NCBI RefSeq assembly: GCF_000518745.1
Contig: NZ_JAEE01000016.1
Coordinates: forward strand, 1 to 45,032
Length of the DNA: 45,032 bases
From: Phaseolibacter flectens ATCC 12775
Lineage (GTDB): Bacteria; Pseudomonadota; Gammaproteobacteria; Enterobacterales; Enterobacteriaceae
Reading direction: 5' to 3'
How positions within the stretch are numbered: the stretch's first letter is position 1; every line of letters starts with the position of its first letter. The notes under the pieces are model-generated. The model worked only from the letters and a program-made list of their open reading frames with translations, was not told the origin of the DNA and did no database searches. A program made the position numbers and the translations under genes. This document shows positions 1 to 7,377 of the stretch, piece after piece.

Positions 1-1
1 A

Positions 2-643
2 AATAATAAAAAATCTCAACGATTTCAGAAGGGGTTATCTCTGATCGAAGCCTCGATGGTTTTAGTCTTGTCAGCCGTGGTGGTTGCCGGCGTGATGACT
101 TATTATGAAAGCGCGGAGGAAAACAATAAGCTGAATGATACAACGAATATGGTCATGCATGTGATGTCTGAAGTCAATGGTATGTATGCTGCTCAACCTC
201 GTTCGTTACAGGGTACGCCTTACAAAAAATTTGATAATACGACATTAAAGACTTATGTTCATGATTTAAAATTCGATAGTAATCATAAAATTAAAATACC
301 TTTTGCTGACGCCAATATGGAGGTCGGTGCTGCAGTTCCGGATTCAACGGGTACTTATCACATTGATGCAACTGCGGACGCTTTTGCTTATGCGATTCAA
401 TTAAATAAGGTACCCATGACGTTATGTCAAAAAGTGAATGGGATGGACTTTGGTCAGCAATTAATAGAAATAGATAATAATGTTGTTGATAGTGCAGGTG
501 CTGCAGTGACAAATGGGAGCATGGTTATTAAGCCAACATCAACGAAAGCAGATGTTCTGACTAAATGTGATGCATTATTTAAAGCAGTAACAGCTGCCAA
601 TACCAATGATGCTAAACTTAATATAACCTTAGTATTAAAATGA
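2..643 (+). CDS. Type IVb prepilin, bundlin (BfpA)-like, 5' end outside window
   Basis: Major-pilin-type subunit that is processed by a prepilin peptidase and assembled into a type IVb pilus. The frame is open to the left edge, so the start codon lies outside the window and an ATG at 56 is internal. Upstream of it the frame reads a basic leader ending QKG, then the mature start LSLIEASMVLVLSA, with Glu5 as in type IV pilins. The hydrophobic N-terminal helix and the following residues resemble recalled E. coli bundlin (LSLIE, AGVM.YY.SA, N-K, ING/VNG-Y). Mature length is about 184 residues, near bundlin's 180. Two cysteines (in TLCQKV and TKCDAL) could form the C-terminal disulfide loop. A paralogue follows 104 bp downstream. 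Family assignment is by eye; whether it is the major or an alternative pilin is not known. Confidence 0.85.
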   Translation, partial: NNKKSQRFQKGLSLIEASMVLVLSAVVVAGVMTYYESAEENNKLNDTTNMVMHVMSEVNGMYAAQPRSLQGTPYKKFDNTTLKTYVHDLKFDSNHKIKIPFADANMEVGAAVPDSTGTYHIDATADAFAYAIQLNKVPMTLCQKVNGMDFGQQLIEIDNNVVDSAGAAVTNGSMVIKPTSTKADVLTKCDALFKAVTAANTNDAKLNITLVLK

Positions 644-747
644 TAATTTTCAACGGTGCCTCGTGGTTAATATTCGGTTATTGATTCACAGGTTGTTGGT
701 TTTATTCAGTTTAATAAATTGAAATATAATTTTAAAAGGTTTACTGC

Positions 748-1398
748 ATGTTATTCTCTAGTAAAATAATGATCCATTTATTTCGTATTGATAGTAAGAA
801 AAAACAAAAAGGGTTGTCACTGATTGAAGCATCCATGGTATTGGTCCTGTCAGCCATTGTGGTGGCGGGGACTATGGCCTACTATGAGACAGCGCTACAA
901 AATAATAAATTAGATCAAACTACCGCCTTGATATTGCATATTGCATCTCAAACTAAAACTAGCTTTATGAATTCTAATGAAGGTTATAAAGGTATCAATA
1001 TCCCAACAATCCATACTCTTTTACCTGATGTAAAATTAAATGCTAGCGGCAACATTGCGTTACCTTTTACTGGTGGCAATATGAATATTAGCGCGGGTGT
1101 TTGGGATACTGCACGTGGTATTGTTAATCCTGCTAAAGTTGATGGTTTTTCTTTAGAGTTGACTAATGTCCCTGTCACTGTATGCCAACGAGTGCTTGGA
1201 TTTCACTTCGGTCCTTCGCTTGTTTATAAAGGTGGTATTCTTGTTGGACCTACGCATAAAGTTTTCAATACTGCTGATGTAATAAAAGGTGATCAGCCCA
1301 TTGGTGATGTGGTTAAACTTTGCGATAGTATCGCCATGCAGGCTAATAATACGGCTGTTGGTCACAAGACCGCAACCTATAGGCTATTTTTCAAATAA
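748..1398 (+). CDS. Type IVb prepilin, bundlin (BfpA)-like, second tandem copy
   Basis: A 216-residue prepilin. A 22-residue leader ending KKKQKG precedes the cleavage site, and the mature protein begins LSLIEASMVLVLSA. The ATG at 748 is chosen because AAAGG lies about 8 bases upstream; a second in-frame ATG at 769 has no ribosome-binding site. The first 30 or so mature residues are almost identical to the upstream pilin, while the globular part has diverged except for the two cysteine neighbourhoods (VTVCQRV and VKLCDSI). Mature length is about 194. It is probably co-transcribed with the upstream pilin and ends at a terminator overlapping its stop. The pair could be major and minor subunits or alternative antigenic forms. 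No assembly genes are inside the window, so a working pilus cannot be confirmed. Confidence 0.87.
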   Translation: MLFSSKIMIHLFRIDSKKKQKGLSLIEASMVLVLSAIVVAGTMAYYETALQNNKLDQTTALILHIASQTKTSFMNSNEGYKGINIPTIHTLLPDVKLNASGNIALPFTGGNMNISAGVWDTARGIVNPAKVDGFSLELTNVPVTVCQRVLGFHFGPSLVYKGGILVGPTHKVFNTADVIKGDQPIGDVVKLCDSIAMQANNTAVGHKTATYRLFFK

Positions 1399-1427
1399 AT
1401 GAGTTTATTTGAAAGTAGGTTTTTTTT
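1389..1427 (+). terminator. Rho-independent terminator of the pilin operon
   Basis: A perfect 11-bp AT-rich inverted repeat (TTTCAAATAAA / TTTATTTGAAA, loop TGAG) overlaps the stop codon of the second pilin. A run of eight T follows at 1420-1427. It marks the end of the pilin transcription unit. Confidence 0.65.
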
Positions 1428-1560
1428 GATTTTAATTAGCGTGTTTAGCTATGATGGTTATTGTTTTTTTTGAATGTTCGCTGTGGTGATCAATCTATGA
1501 GAAACTTTCTCATGATTGTTTTTTCTTACTGGCAGCGGTGCTAATGATAATGTCATCTTA

Positions 1561-1600
1561 GCTCTTAAGCTCTTAAGCTCTTAAGCTCTTAAGCTCTTAA
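1561..1600. repeat. Octanucleotide tandem repeat (GCTCTTAA)x5
   Basis: Five perfect copies of an 8-bp unit, flanked by partial copies (tctta before, gct after). Each junction forms the palindrome CTTAAG. It lies in noncoding DNA about 160 bp after the pilin operon terminator. Such arrays change copy number by slippage; no reading frame passes through this one, so a direct on/off switch is not evident. Confidence 0.9.
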
Positions 1601-1926
1601 GCTGTTTTGTACTCACCTAAATATTTTGCTATGACTGTTTGTACTGACTCAACGAATTTGTAGTAAGAAAATAAGAATGATGACTGACAGCCATCGCGGT
1701 GTAGACAATGTCACTCTTTGCTTACTGGGACCGAGCCCGTGTGTTGATGTGCACCCTCGATACTCGGTAAGTGAGAGCCGAATAAAGGTTAAAAGTCTGC
1801 GATTTAATACGAGTTCTTTGTTGTTTTTAATCGCATACCATCATCTAGACTTAGGAAGTGAACAGGCAACTCAATTCTCAAATAAGCACGTGTTGTTAAT
1901 GGTGTAGGCAACTCAGATAGGTTATT

Positions 1927-1957
1927 ACCCTAGATCAGGCGATACCTTATCTAGGGT
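1927..1957. repeat. 9-bp perfect inverted repeat
   Basis: ACCCTAGAT (1927-1935) pairs with ATCTAGGGT (1949-1957) across a 13-base loop. No T-run follows, so a simple terminator is unlikely. It could be an operator, a transcript hairpin or a relic of an element end. Confidence 0.5.
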
Positions 1958-2963
1958 GAGCCTAGCAAAACGGCACTGGATGGGGTAATTATGCGTGTAG
2001 TAACAAACCTTTACTTATCTACTATTAGGTTAGTATTGAAATGAACGCTTATTCATTAAAATACCCCTTGGTGATGATTGGTAATACGATAATCTCCCGA
2101 ACTCGATAAATATTGGCTAGGATGACGCTCAATCTTGTTTTCTTCCTAAAGTGGCTGTTGTTTTCGTGGTTGTGGATAAGCCATGTTGAACTGATGGGTA
2201 AGATTACCATGAGCCTATGATAGAAAATCATCCATGCTATTCAATTCGGTAATTGTTCATCGCCGAGACGCATTTTATAAGGCAGACTCACGCACCATCT
2301 AGCCGATATCTTATACTGTTAGCAATCGTTTTGTGATGATAAATTTAACTGTGATTGACTAATCCCACTTATCAAATTACACATAGGCTATGCAATTTTG
2401 ATCTCCTTCAATGAGATATTAATCTGAATAGGTATAGATAGCTGGGTCAAGGTGTATTTTCTTTATCACAAATGTAAAGTCAACAGAAAGGTTTTTTTTT
2501 TACATCTGTGTCAATATTAGAGTAGAATATCTATAGATTGATGTGGTTAATTAAGTGTTACACTCGATGACGCGTGGTTGAAGATGTTATCTCAATAGCG
2601 ATATGTATTTGAATAACTGATATCGCATGGATACTACGTGAGGCGACTAATGATTAGAACAGTCCTTTTATGTGCTATCAGTCGTCATTCTCATTTTATG
2701 GAGTTGTGCAGGTAACTGATGCTGCTTTGCAGTTGTCACGTTATTTGTTAGAAAATTTTTTTCTCTTGCGATAGCATAGTATTTCTTAATGAATTAAATC
2801 ATGAGTGGTAAGGTCTAATGTGTTTTTTTATTTTCTAAGTTATAAATTAATCAACTTTAAATGATTAGAGATTGATATTCAGTATAAAAATAAAGAAAGG
2901 CAAGTTGGTTGCTGTTGAAAAGAAGTTTATCCACGTCTTAAAAAAGAGATAACAAGATGACTT

Positions 2964-2981
2964 CTGTTTAAAATAACACAG
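2964..2981. repeat. 18-bp dispersed repeat, copy 1
   Basis: CTGTTTAAAATAACACAG occurs exactly here and again at 10435-10452, beside the glnD stop codon. The ends form an imperfect palindrome (CTGT...ACAG) with a 10-base centre. This is two bases longer than a LexA box, so it is not called as one. Confidence 0.5.
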
Positions 2982-2996
2982 GTTAAAATCTCAATG

Positions 2997-3011
2997 CCTT
3001 TACTTATCTAC
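2997..3011. repeat. 15-bp direct repeat with 2008-2022
   Basis: CCTTTACTTATCTAC at 2997-3011 is also present at 2008-2022, both in the gene-poor region. Here it runs into a small hairpin (ACCTAC TACT GTAGGT). This suggests a repeated or duplicated segment whose flanks have since diverged. Confidence 0.45.
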
Positions 3012-3261
3012 CTACTACTGTAGGTGGAAGTAGTTATACATTTATTAAATGAATCCATGTTAATTTGAATTATTATTTAATTTTTTTCACTTTTTTGTGG
3101 TGGGTATTAAATTTTATCCTAGTTTAACTCATTGGTTGAATTGCTGTTTAGAAGCGTGTTTATATCATTATCTCTCTAAAGTGAGAAGCCATGATTTATA
3201 TCATGTTTTTCATTGTAATTATTTAATCCTTCTGAATTCTGACAAGTAAGTGATGTGGTAA

Positions 3262-3534
3262 ATGCTTTATTATAAAGAGTATAAAAAACGGTCTCACTCA
3301 ACTTTTTTTTCTTTCAATATTCTTTTGCTTATCTTTTTTAGTATTTTATTTTTAAATTTAACTAGAGAGTATATTGTGGAGGAAAAGGATTTAAATCTAG
3401 GTAGTGTGCGGATGCACTATATTTATAAATTTAAAAGATATATTGATGACTATGTCCAGAATTCATCAAGTGATGTATTTTGTTATCCTCAGCTAAAGGG
3501 GGCTCATGCGTGTCTAGAAAGTGATTTAAAATGA
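3262..3534 (+). CDS. Small single-pass membrane protein, possibly YgdB-like (DUF2509)
   Basis: A 90-residue ORF with a basic N-terminus, one strongly hydrophobic segment at about residues 16-34, then a polar, charged domain with two cysteines ten residues apart near the C-terminus (FCYPQL...HACLES). The layout of membrane helix, S-(L/V)-R, about 25 residues, then Cys-x9/10-Cys-Leu resembles E. coli YgdB of the ppdAB-ygdB-ppdC minor-pseudopilin cluster. YgdB is 135 residues, so this would be a truncated version. Proximity to pilin genes fits that idea. There is no clear Shine-Dalgarno sequence before the ATG. Codon use is very AT-rich. It may be a real small gene, a remnant or a chance ORF. 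Confidence 0.35.
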   Translation: MLYYKEYKKRSHSTFFSFNILLLIFFSILFLNLTREYIVEEKDLNLGSVRMHYIYKFKRYIDDYVQNSSSDVFCYPQLKGAHACLESDLK

Positions 3535-3618
3535 GGGTTTAGCTATTTTATTCCTTATGCATTATCGACGGGCTTTTTTAATTACACAGAAATATGCTAT
3601 TTTATGGTTAATTATATG

Positions 3619-3650
3619 AGGCTAACTGTTACAGGATAGGCTAACTGTTA
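3619..3650. repeat. 13-bp direct repeat, period 19
   Basis: AGGCTAACTGTTA occurs at 3619-3631 and 3638-3650. It is a small local duplication in noncoding DNA. Confidence 0.5.
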
Positions 3651-4347
3651 GAGAAATGTCTGAGTGGGAAAGTAACTCAAATTATCATGCTGCGATTATA
3701 AGTATGTCTTCGCTAGGCGTCTATTTTATCATTTTCAAATTTCACACTAACATATGCCGTTAATTTAAGACATGACTTTTTCTGTTTTTTCTAGTTCAAT
3801 ATCGTACAGCGTATTAGTCATTAACGCACAATAATGCAATGAGCTAAATGCGGTCTCTTTGATTACTTTCAAGCTTGGTTTTGGAAGTGATTCACGTCTT
3901 TTTCAGTTTCTCAACAGTTTAGATGAGTTAGGTTATAGCTCAGTCAACTTCGATTTCTTGGGCGTGTTATTGGTGTGTTCTTTAATCAGTCATCATTAGT
4001 TTTTTGAGTGAGGTCTTTGATTCGCTGCTGATGTTCCGTGTTTAATCAATGAAATCTTACGGTTACTGAAGAGCTAGCCGATTGACAGCACGTTAGGTTT
4101 TTTATGTTTTCGCTGCAATTGTTGCACTCGTGTCTAACGTTTAATTTTAACTGTCCATCTTTGGGATCCTAGTTAAGAAATGAAATCTAGCTGGTCACCT
4201 TATCTCAATATAAGTATCTAGGCAGATTCAGGGAGAGGAATAGCCTAAATGACAAGTCAATATGTCGCAAAGAGTGTGATTGGTGAGAAGATGACGTCAG
4301 GGCTAGTCATTGTCTTTCGCGTTGCATTTCCCACTGAGTGTGCTGAC

Positions 4348-4376
4348 TTGCTAACTGCTGCAGCCTAGAGGATAAT
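4348..4376 (+). promoter_or_regulatory. Candidate sigma-70 promoter of erpA
   Basis: TTGCTA, a 17-base spacer and GATAAT match the -35 and -10 consensus at 4/6 and 5/6. The predicted transcript would start near 4383 and carry a leader of about 30 bases before the erpA ATG at 4414. No Fe-S regulator (IscR) site was identified. Confidence 0.5.
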
Positions 4377-4413
4377 GCTAAGTGTCACTTGGCGTTGCAA
4401 ACAGGGGAAAAAA

Positions 4414-4755
4414 ATGAATGAGTCGGCACTACCTTTAATTTTTACCGATTCGGCGGCGAATAAGGTGAAAGCGTTAATCGCGGATGAAGAGAATCCTCAG
4501 TTAAAATTGAGAGTCTATATCACGGGCGGGGGCTGTAGTGGTTTTCAGTACGGATTTACTTTCGATGATAAGGTCAACGAAGGTGATATGACCATTGAAA
4601 AGCAAGGTGTATTTTTGGTGATTGACCCGATGAGTTTACAGTACCTTATTGGGGGAACCGTTGATTATACAGAAGGATTAGAAGGATCACGGTTTGTGGT
4701 GAATAATCCTAACGCAAAAAGTACCTGCGGATGTGGTTCTTCATTCAGTGTCTGA
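4414..4755 (+). CDS. erpA: Iron-sulfur cluster insertion protein ErpA
   Basis: A-type carrier that delivers [4Fe-4S] clusters to target enzymes, including those of isoprenoid synthesis. At 113 residues it is near E. coli's 114 and almost colinear with it. The three cluster-binding cysteines are present: Cys41 in [11 protein letters not shown], and Cys105/Cys107 in STCGCGSSF. The start is set at ATG 4414, preceded by AGGGGA; the frame remains open upstream to 4375, but that extension has no counterpart in the family and overlaps the promoter -10. In E. coli yadS and btuF separate erpA from mtnN; here only 62 bases do, so both genes have been cleanly deleted. Confidence 0.97.
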   Translation: MNESALPLIFTDSAANKVKALIADEENPQLKLRVYITGGGCSGFQYGFTFDDKVNEGDMTIEKQGVFLVIDPMSLQYLIGGTVDYTEGLEGSRFVVNNPNAKSTCGCGSSFSV

Positions 4756-4766
4756 TGCTGTACCAA

Positions 4767-4805
4767 TCGGTCAGAGTTGGACCCGCAAATGATCGCTCTG
4801 ACCGA
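4767..4805. terminator. Hairpin between convergent erpA and mtnN
   Basis: A 10-bp perfect inverted repeat (TCGGTCAGAG / CTCTGACCGA) with a 19-base loop sits between the two convergent genes. T-runs are weak on both sides, so it may act as a shared terminator or an mRNA end-protecting hairpin. Confidence 0.5.
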
Positions 4806-4817
4806 ACGACGGAGTCG

Positions 4818-5525
4818 TTAAGACTCACTTTTCTCATTGAGGTTGGCGATAATATCAGACACCATCTTGGATGATTGGCTTGCTGCGGTTTCGATAAATT
4901 GTTCAAAGCTCTGATGGGAAGTCTGATCGGCAACATCAGAAATGGCTCTTACAACAACAAATGGAATGGCAAACTGGGTGCAGACATGACCAATCGCTGC
5001 GGCTTCCATTTCGACAGCAATGGCATCAGGAAAGGTGTTTTTGATCCGCTTTAGAGGTTCAGCACCATTGATAAAGCTGTCACCACTGACGATTAATCCC
5101 TCAACTGCATTCAGTGCAAGTGAGCGCACACTGCGTCTGACACGATGGATTAACTGGCGATCGGCGTCAAAATGAGGTGGGCAGCCGGCCATTTGACCAG
5201 GCAGGTAACCAAAAGCGGTTACATCCGCATCATGGTAAGCGACATGACTTGAAATCACGATATCACCCACCTTGAGTGAGTGAACTAAGCCGCCTGCCGA
5301 CCCCGTATTAATGATAAAATCGGGTTGGAATTGCTGACACAATAATGCAGTTCCCATGGCGGCGGCTGTTTTTCCTATGCCTGATTTCAATAAAGCAATA
5401 TCATGCTGGCCTAAACGACCCGAATAGATTTCACAGCCAGCGAGGTTGATTGTGTGACACGCTGTAAGTTGTTGGCGCAGGTGGATGACTTCTTGTTCCA
5501 TTGCGCCAATAATGCCTATTTTCAT
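4818..5525 (-). CDS. mtnN: 5'-methylthioadenosine/S-adenosylhomocysteine nucleosidase
   Basis: Hydrolyses methylthioadenosine and S-adenosylhomocysteine to adenine and the thio-sugar, recycling methionine-cycle by-products. The protein has 235 residues (E. coli 232). Catalytic and binding features are present: Glu12 in GAMEQEV, the [10 protein letters not shown] substrate segment, and the catalytic Asp in AISDVAD. The start is taken as ATG at 5525-5523; a TTG one codon earlier is better spaced from an AGGGGG ribosome-binding site and could be used instead. It is divergent from dgt and convergent with erpA. The usual partner btuF is absent. Confidence 0.96.
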   Translation of the reverse strand: MKIGIIGAMEQEVIHLRQQLTACHTINLAGCEIYSGRLGQHDIALLKSGIGKTAAAMGTALLCQQFQPDFIINTGSAGGLVHSLKVGDIVISSHVAYHDADVTAFGYLPGQMAGCPPHFDADRQLIHRVRRSVRSLALNAVEGLIVSGDSFINGAEPLKRIKNTFPDAIAVEMEAAAIGHVCTQFAIPFVVVRAISDVADQTSHQSFEQFIETAASQSSKMVSDIIANLNEKSES

Positions 5526-5617
5526 CAAGTTGATCCCCCTGAGATCGAGTCATGTTATGATCAGGGCAGTTTAACATTAATGTCATTCTTTTATCGATAG
5601 CGATGAACGGAGGCGCT

Positions 5618-7108
5618 GTGACCATCAATTTTGCTAACAAAATTAGTCTTGAAAGGCCTTACTCCCATAAAATGAGTTCACCTGCTAAGACAGAGCAACA
5701 GATCAATCGTCGTTGTGAAAGTGATCGAGGAAGAATTATCAATTCAGCTGCCATTCGTCGTTTACAGCAGAAAACTCAGGTATTCCCTTTAGAGCGAAAC
5801 GCATCAGTGCGTTCTCGGTTGACTCACTCACTCGAGGTACAACAAACTGGGCGTTATATTGTTCGAACGGTGCTCGATCTGTTGAAGAAAAAAGGGGGAT
5901 TGGCGTGTTATGGATTGGCGCATTTTGAGCGTGCTGCAGAAAGCCTCGTCGAAATGGCCTGTTTATTACATGATATCGGTAATCCCCCATTTGGCCATTT
6001 TGGTGAATCAGCAATCAATGATTGGTTTAAGGAGCACCTCCCGGCAATGTTGGATGACAGTGAGCCTGATCAACAGGGAAAACATCAACATTTCTGCCAA
6101 CTGAATCGTATGATGCACACAGATTTGTGTCACTTTGAGGGGAATGCACAGGCGATCCGTTTGGTGCACACCTTGTTGCAACTGAATCTCACTTATGCTC
6201 AGGTTGCCTGTATCCTGAAGTATACGGCGCCAGCATGGTGGACGGGGGATAAACCGGCGAACTATTCGGCTTTAATGAAAAAACCGGGCTTCTACCTCTC
6301 GGAGCGTGATTATATTGATAAACTGAAAGCGGCGACCGGTCTGCAAGATTACCATCGTTTTCCATTGACCTACATTATGGAAGCGGCCGATGATATTTCT
6401 TATTGTATCGCTGATTTGGATGATGCAGTAGAAAAACACATTTTTTCTGTGCCGGTATTGTATGAGTATCTAAAATCGGGCTGGGCTCAACATCGCGACA
6501 ATGATTTATTTGATAAAACCATCGAAAAAGCTTGGCAAGAGTCACAGACAAACCGACGACGCAGTTGCAGTGATCAATTTTTTATGTCGTTGCGGGTTAA
6601 CGTGCAGACGGTACTGGTTAGCTATTCAGCTAAACGTTTTACGGATAATTTGCCGGCGATTTTTGATGGGTATTTTAATGCCGGCTTGCTGGATGATGGT
6701 GGAGAAGAAGGGCGGCTATTGGGATTATTGAAATCCATTGCCCGTCTTTATGTATTTTGTGACTCCGAGGTTGAACAAGTAGAGTTACAAGGCTACCGCG
6801 TGATTCGAGGTTTATTGGATGCCTATCAGCCCATGTTGGCATTGAATGGCTCAGAGTTTGAACAATTGGCCCGAGAAGGGCAGAGTCAAGCTAACCCTAT
6901 TGTGACTCGGTTATATCATCGACTGCCACCCAAGCATTGTAATGCTTATTTGCAACAATTAGATGCGTTAAGTTGCGATGATCCCATCGAACGAGGATTG
7001 TGGGAGAAATATTTCCGTTACCGTCTTATTCAGGATTATATCAGTGGGATGACGGATGTTTTTGCTTGGGAAGAATATCGGCGTTTAATGGCGGTGGATT
7101 TTGTCTAA
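5618..7108 (+). CDS. dgt: Deoxyguanosinetriphosphate triphosphohydrolase
   Basis: HD-domain enzyme that cleaves dGTP to deoxyguanosine and tripolyphosphate. Family landmarks seen in order are ESDRGRIINSAAIRRLQQKTQVFP near the N-terminus (allowing one substitution-free run), the HD motif in LLHDIGNPPFGHFG, the H..EG segment DLCHFEGNAQAIRL, and the C-terminus QDYISGMTDVFAWEEYRRLM. Using GTG 5618, 4 bases after GGAGG, gives 496 residues (E. coli 505) and the family N-terminus; the in-frame ATG at 5603 overlaps that ribosome-binding site. The segment between the HD region and the HFEGN motif is shorter than in E. coli. A decayed tandem copy of the last 152 bp follows the stop codon. Confidence 0.95.
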   Translation: MTINFANKISLERPYSHKMSSPAKTEQQINRRCESDRGRIINSAAIRRLQQKTQVFPLERNASVRSRLTHSLEVQQTGRYIVRTVLDLLKKKGGLACYGLAHFERAAESLVEMACLLHDIGNPPFGHFGESAINDWFKEHLPAMLDDSEPDQQGKHQHFCQLNRMMHTDLCHFEGNAQAIRLVHTLLQLNLTYAQVACILKYTAPAWWTGDKPANYSALMKKPGFYLSERDYIDKLKAATGLQDYHRFPLTYIMEAADDISYCIADLDDAVEKHIFSVPVLYEYLKSGWAQHRDNDLFDKTIEKAWQESQTNRRRSCSDQFFMSLRVNVQTVLVSYSAKRFTDNLPAIFDGYFNAGLLDDGGEEGRLLGLLKSIARLYVFCDSEVEQVELQGYRVIRGLLDAYQPMLALNGSEFEQLAREGQSQANPIVTRLYHRLPPKHCNAYLQQLDALSCDDPIERGLWEKYFRYRLIQDYISGMTDVFAWEEYRRLMAVDFV

Positions 7109-7258
7109 GTGAGATGTACGCCGGGCTATTTTTCTTATTGATAGAGAGGGAAGCGGAGGAATATCACCGTTACCGTCTTTTATCAGGATGGGATAAGTGG
7201 CATGACTGCTTTTTTTTGAGGAAGGGTAGCGGCATTGAATGACGGTGGATTTTTTGTC
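7106..7258 (+). repeat. Decayed tandem duplication of the dgt 3' end
   Basis: The 152 bp beginning right at the dgt stop resemble the last 152 bp of dgt (6954-7105). The best segment aligns 7005-7105 with 7157-7258, with long shared runs such as CCGTTACCGTCTT and CGGTGGATTTT, and about three quarters of positions equal by eye. Translated in the matching frame, the copy reads IER, E-YHRYRLL, W-HD-FF where dgt has IER, KYFRYRLI, M-TDVF. Stops and indels show it is not maintained. Confidence 0.82.
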
Positions 7259-7310
7259 ACGAGTGTAAAGATATCAATGTTTTTTTTTACTTAAATTTTA
7301 GAACGTTAAC

Positions 7311-7339
7311 GGAACTAAAATCATTTTCCTTTATTCTAA
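7311..7339 (+). promoter_or_regulatory. Candidate sigma-E promoter of degP
   Basis: GGAACTA at 7311-7317 and TCTAA at 7335-7339 resemble the sigma-E -35 (GGAACTT) and -10 (TCTGA/TCTAA) elements, with a 17-base gap, one longer than the common 16. E. coli degP is transcribed by sigma-E, so position and sequence agree. The site lies about 40 bases before the degP start. Confidence 0.5.
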
Positions 7340-7377
7340 TAGACAAACTGCATCAGTAAATAAATTGAGACAATAAT

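Larger units (their letters stand above)
1428..4347. other. Gene-poor AT-rich region between pilins and erpA
   Basis: About 2.9 kb with no recognisable gene apart from a small ORF at 3262-3534. In E. coli the gene upstream of erpA is clcA; I could not find ClcA motifs here in any frame. Short ORFs of 60-76 codons at 1677-1907 and 2049-2231 have no ribosome-binding site or family resemblance that I can see and are not called. The region holds an octanucleotide repeat, hairpins and short direct repeats, listed separately. It looks like decayed coding DNA or old mobile-element debris, but its origin is not resolved. Confidence 0.6.

Noticed and set aside
1677-1907. 76-codon gene in the gene-poor region
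   Set aside because: No ribosome-binding site, no family resemblance, and composition like random translation.
2964-2981. LexA (SOS) box
   Set aside because: CTGT and ACAG are separated by 10 bases, not the 8 of LexA sites, and no SOS-type gene follows.
1428-4347. CRISPR array or IS element
   Set aside because: No regularly spaced repeats and no transposase-like frame or matching terminal inverted repeats were seen.
7000-7242. Separate 80-codon gene overlapping the dgt end
   Set aside because: It is explained by the decayed tandem copy of the dgt 3' end read partly out of frame.
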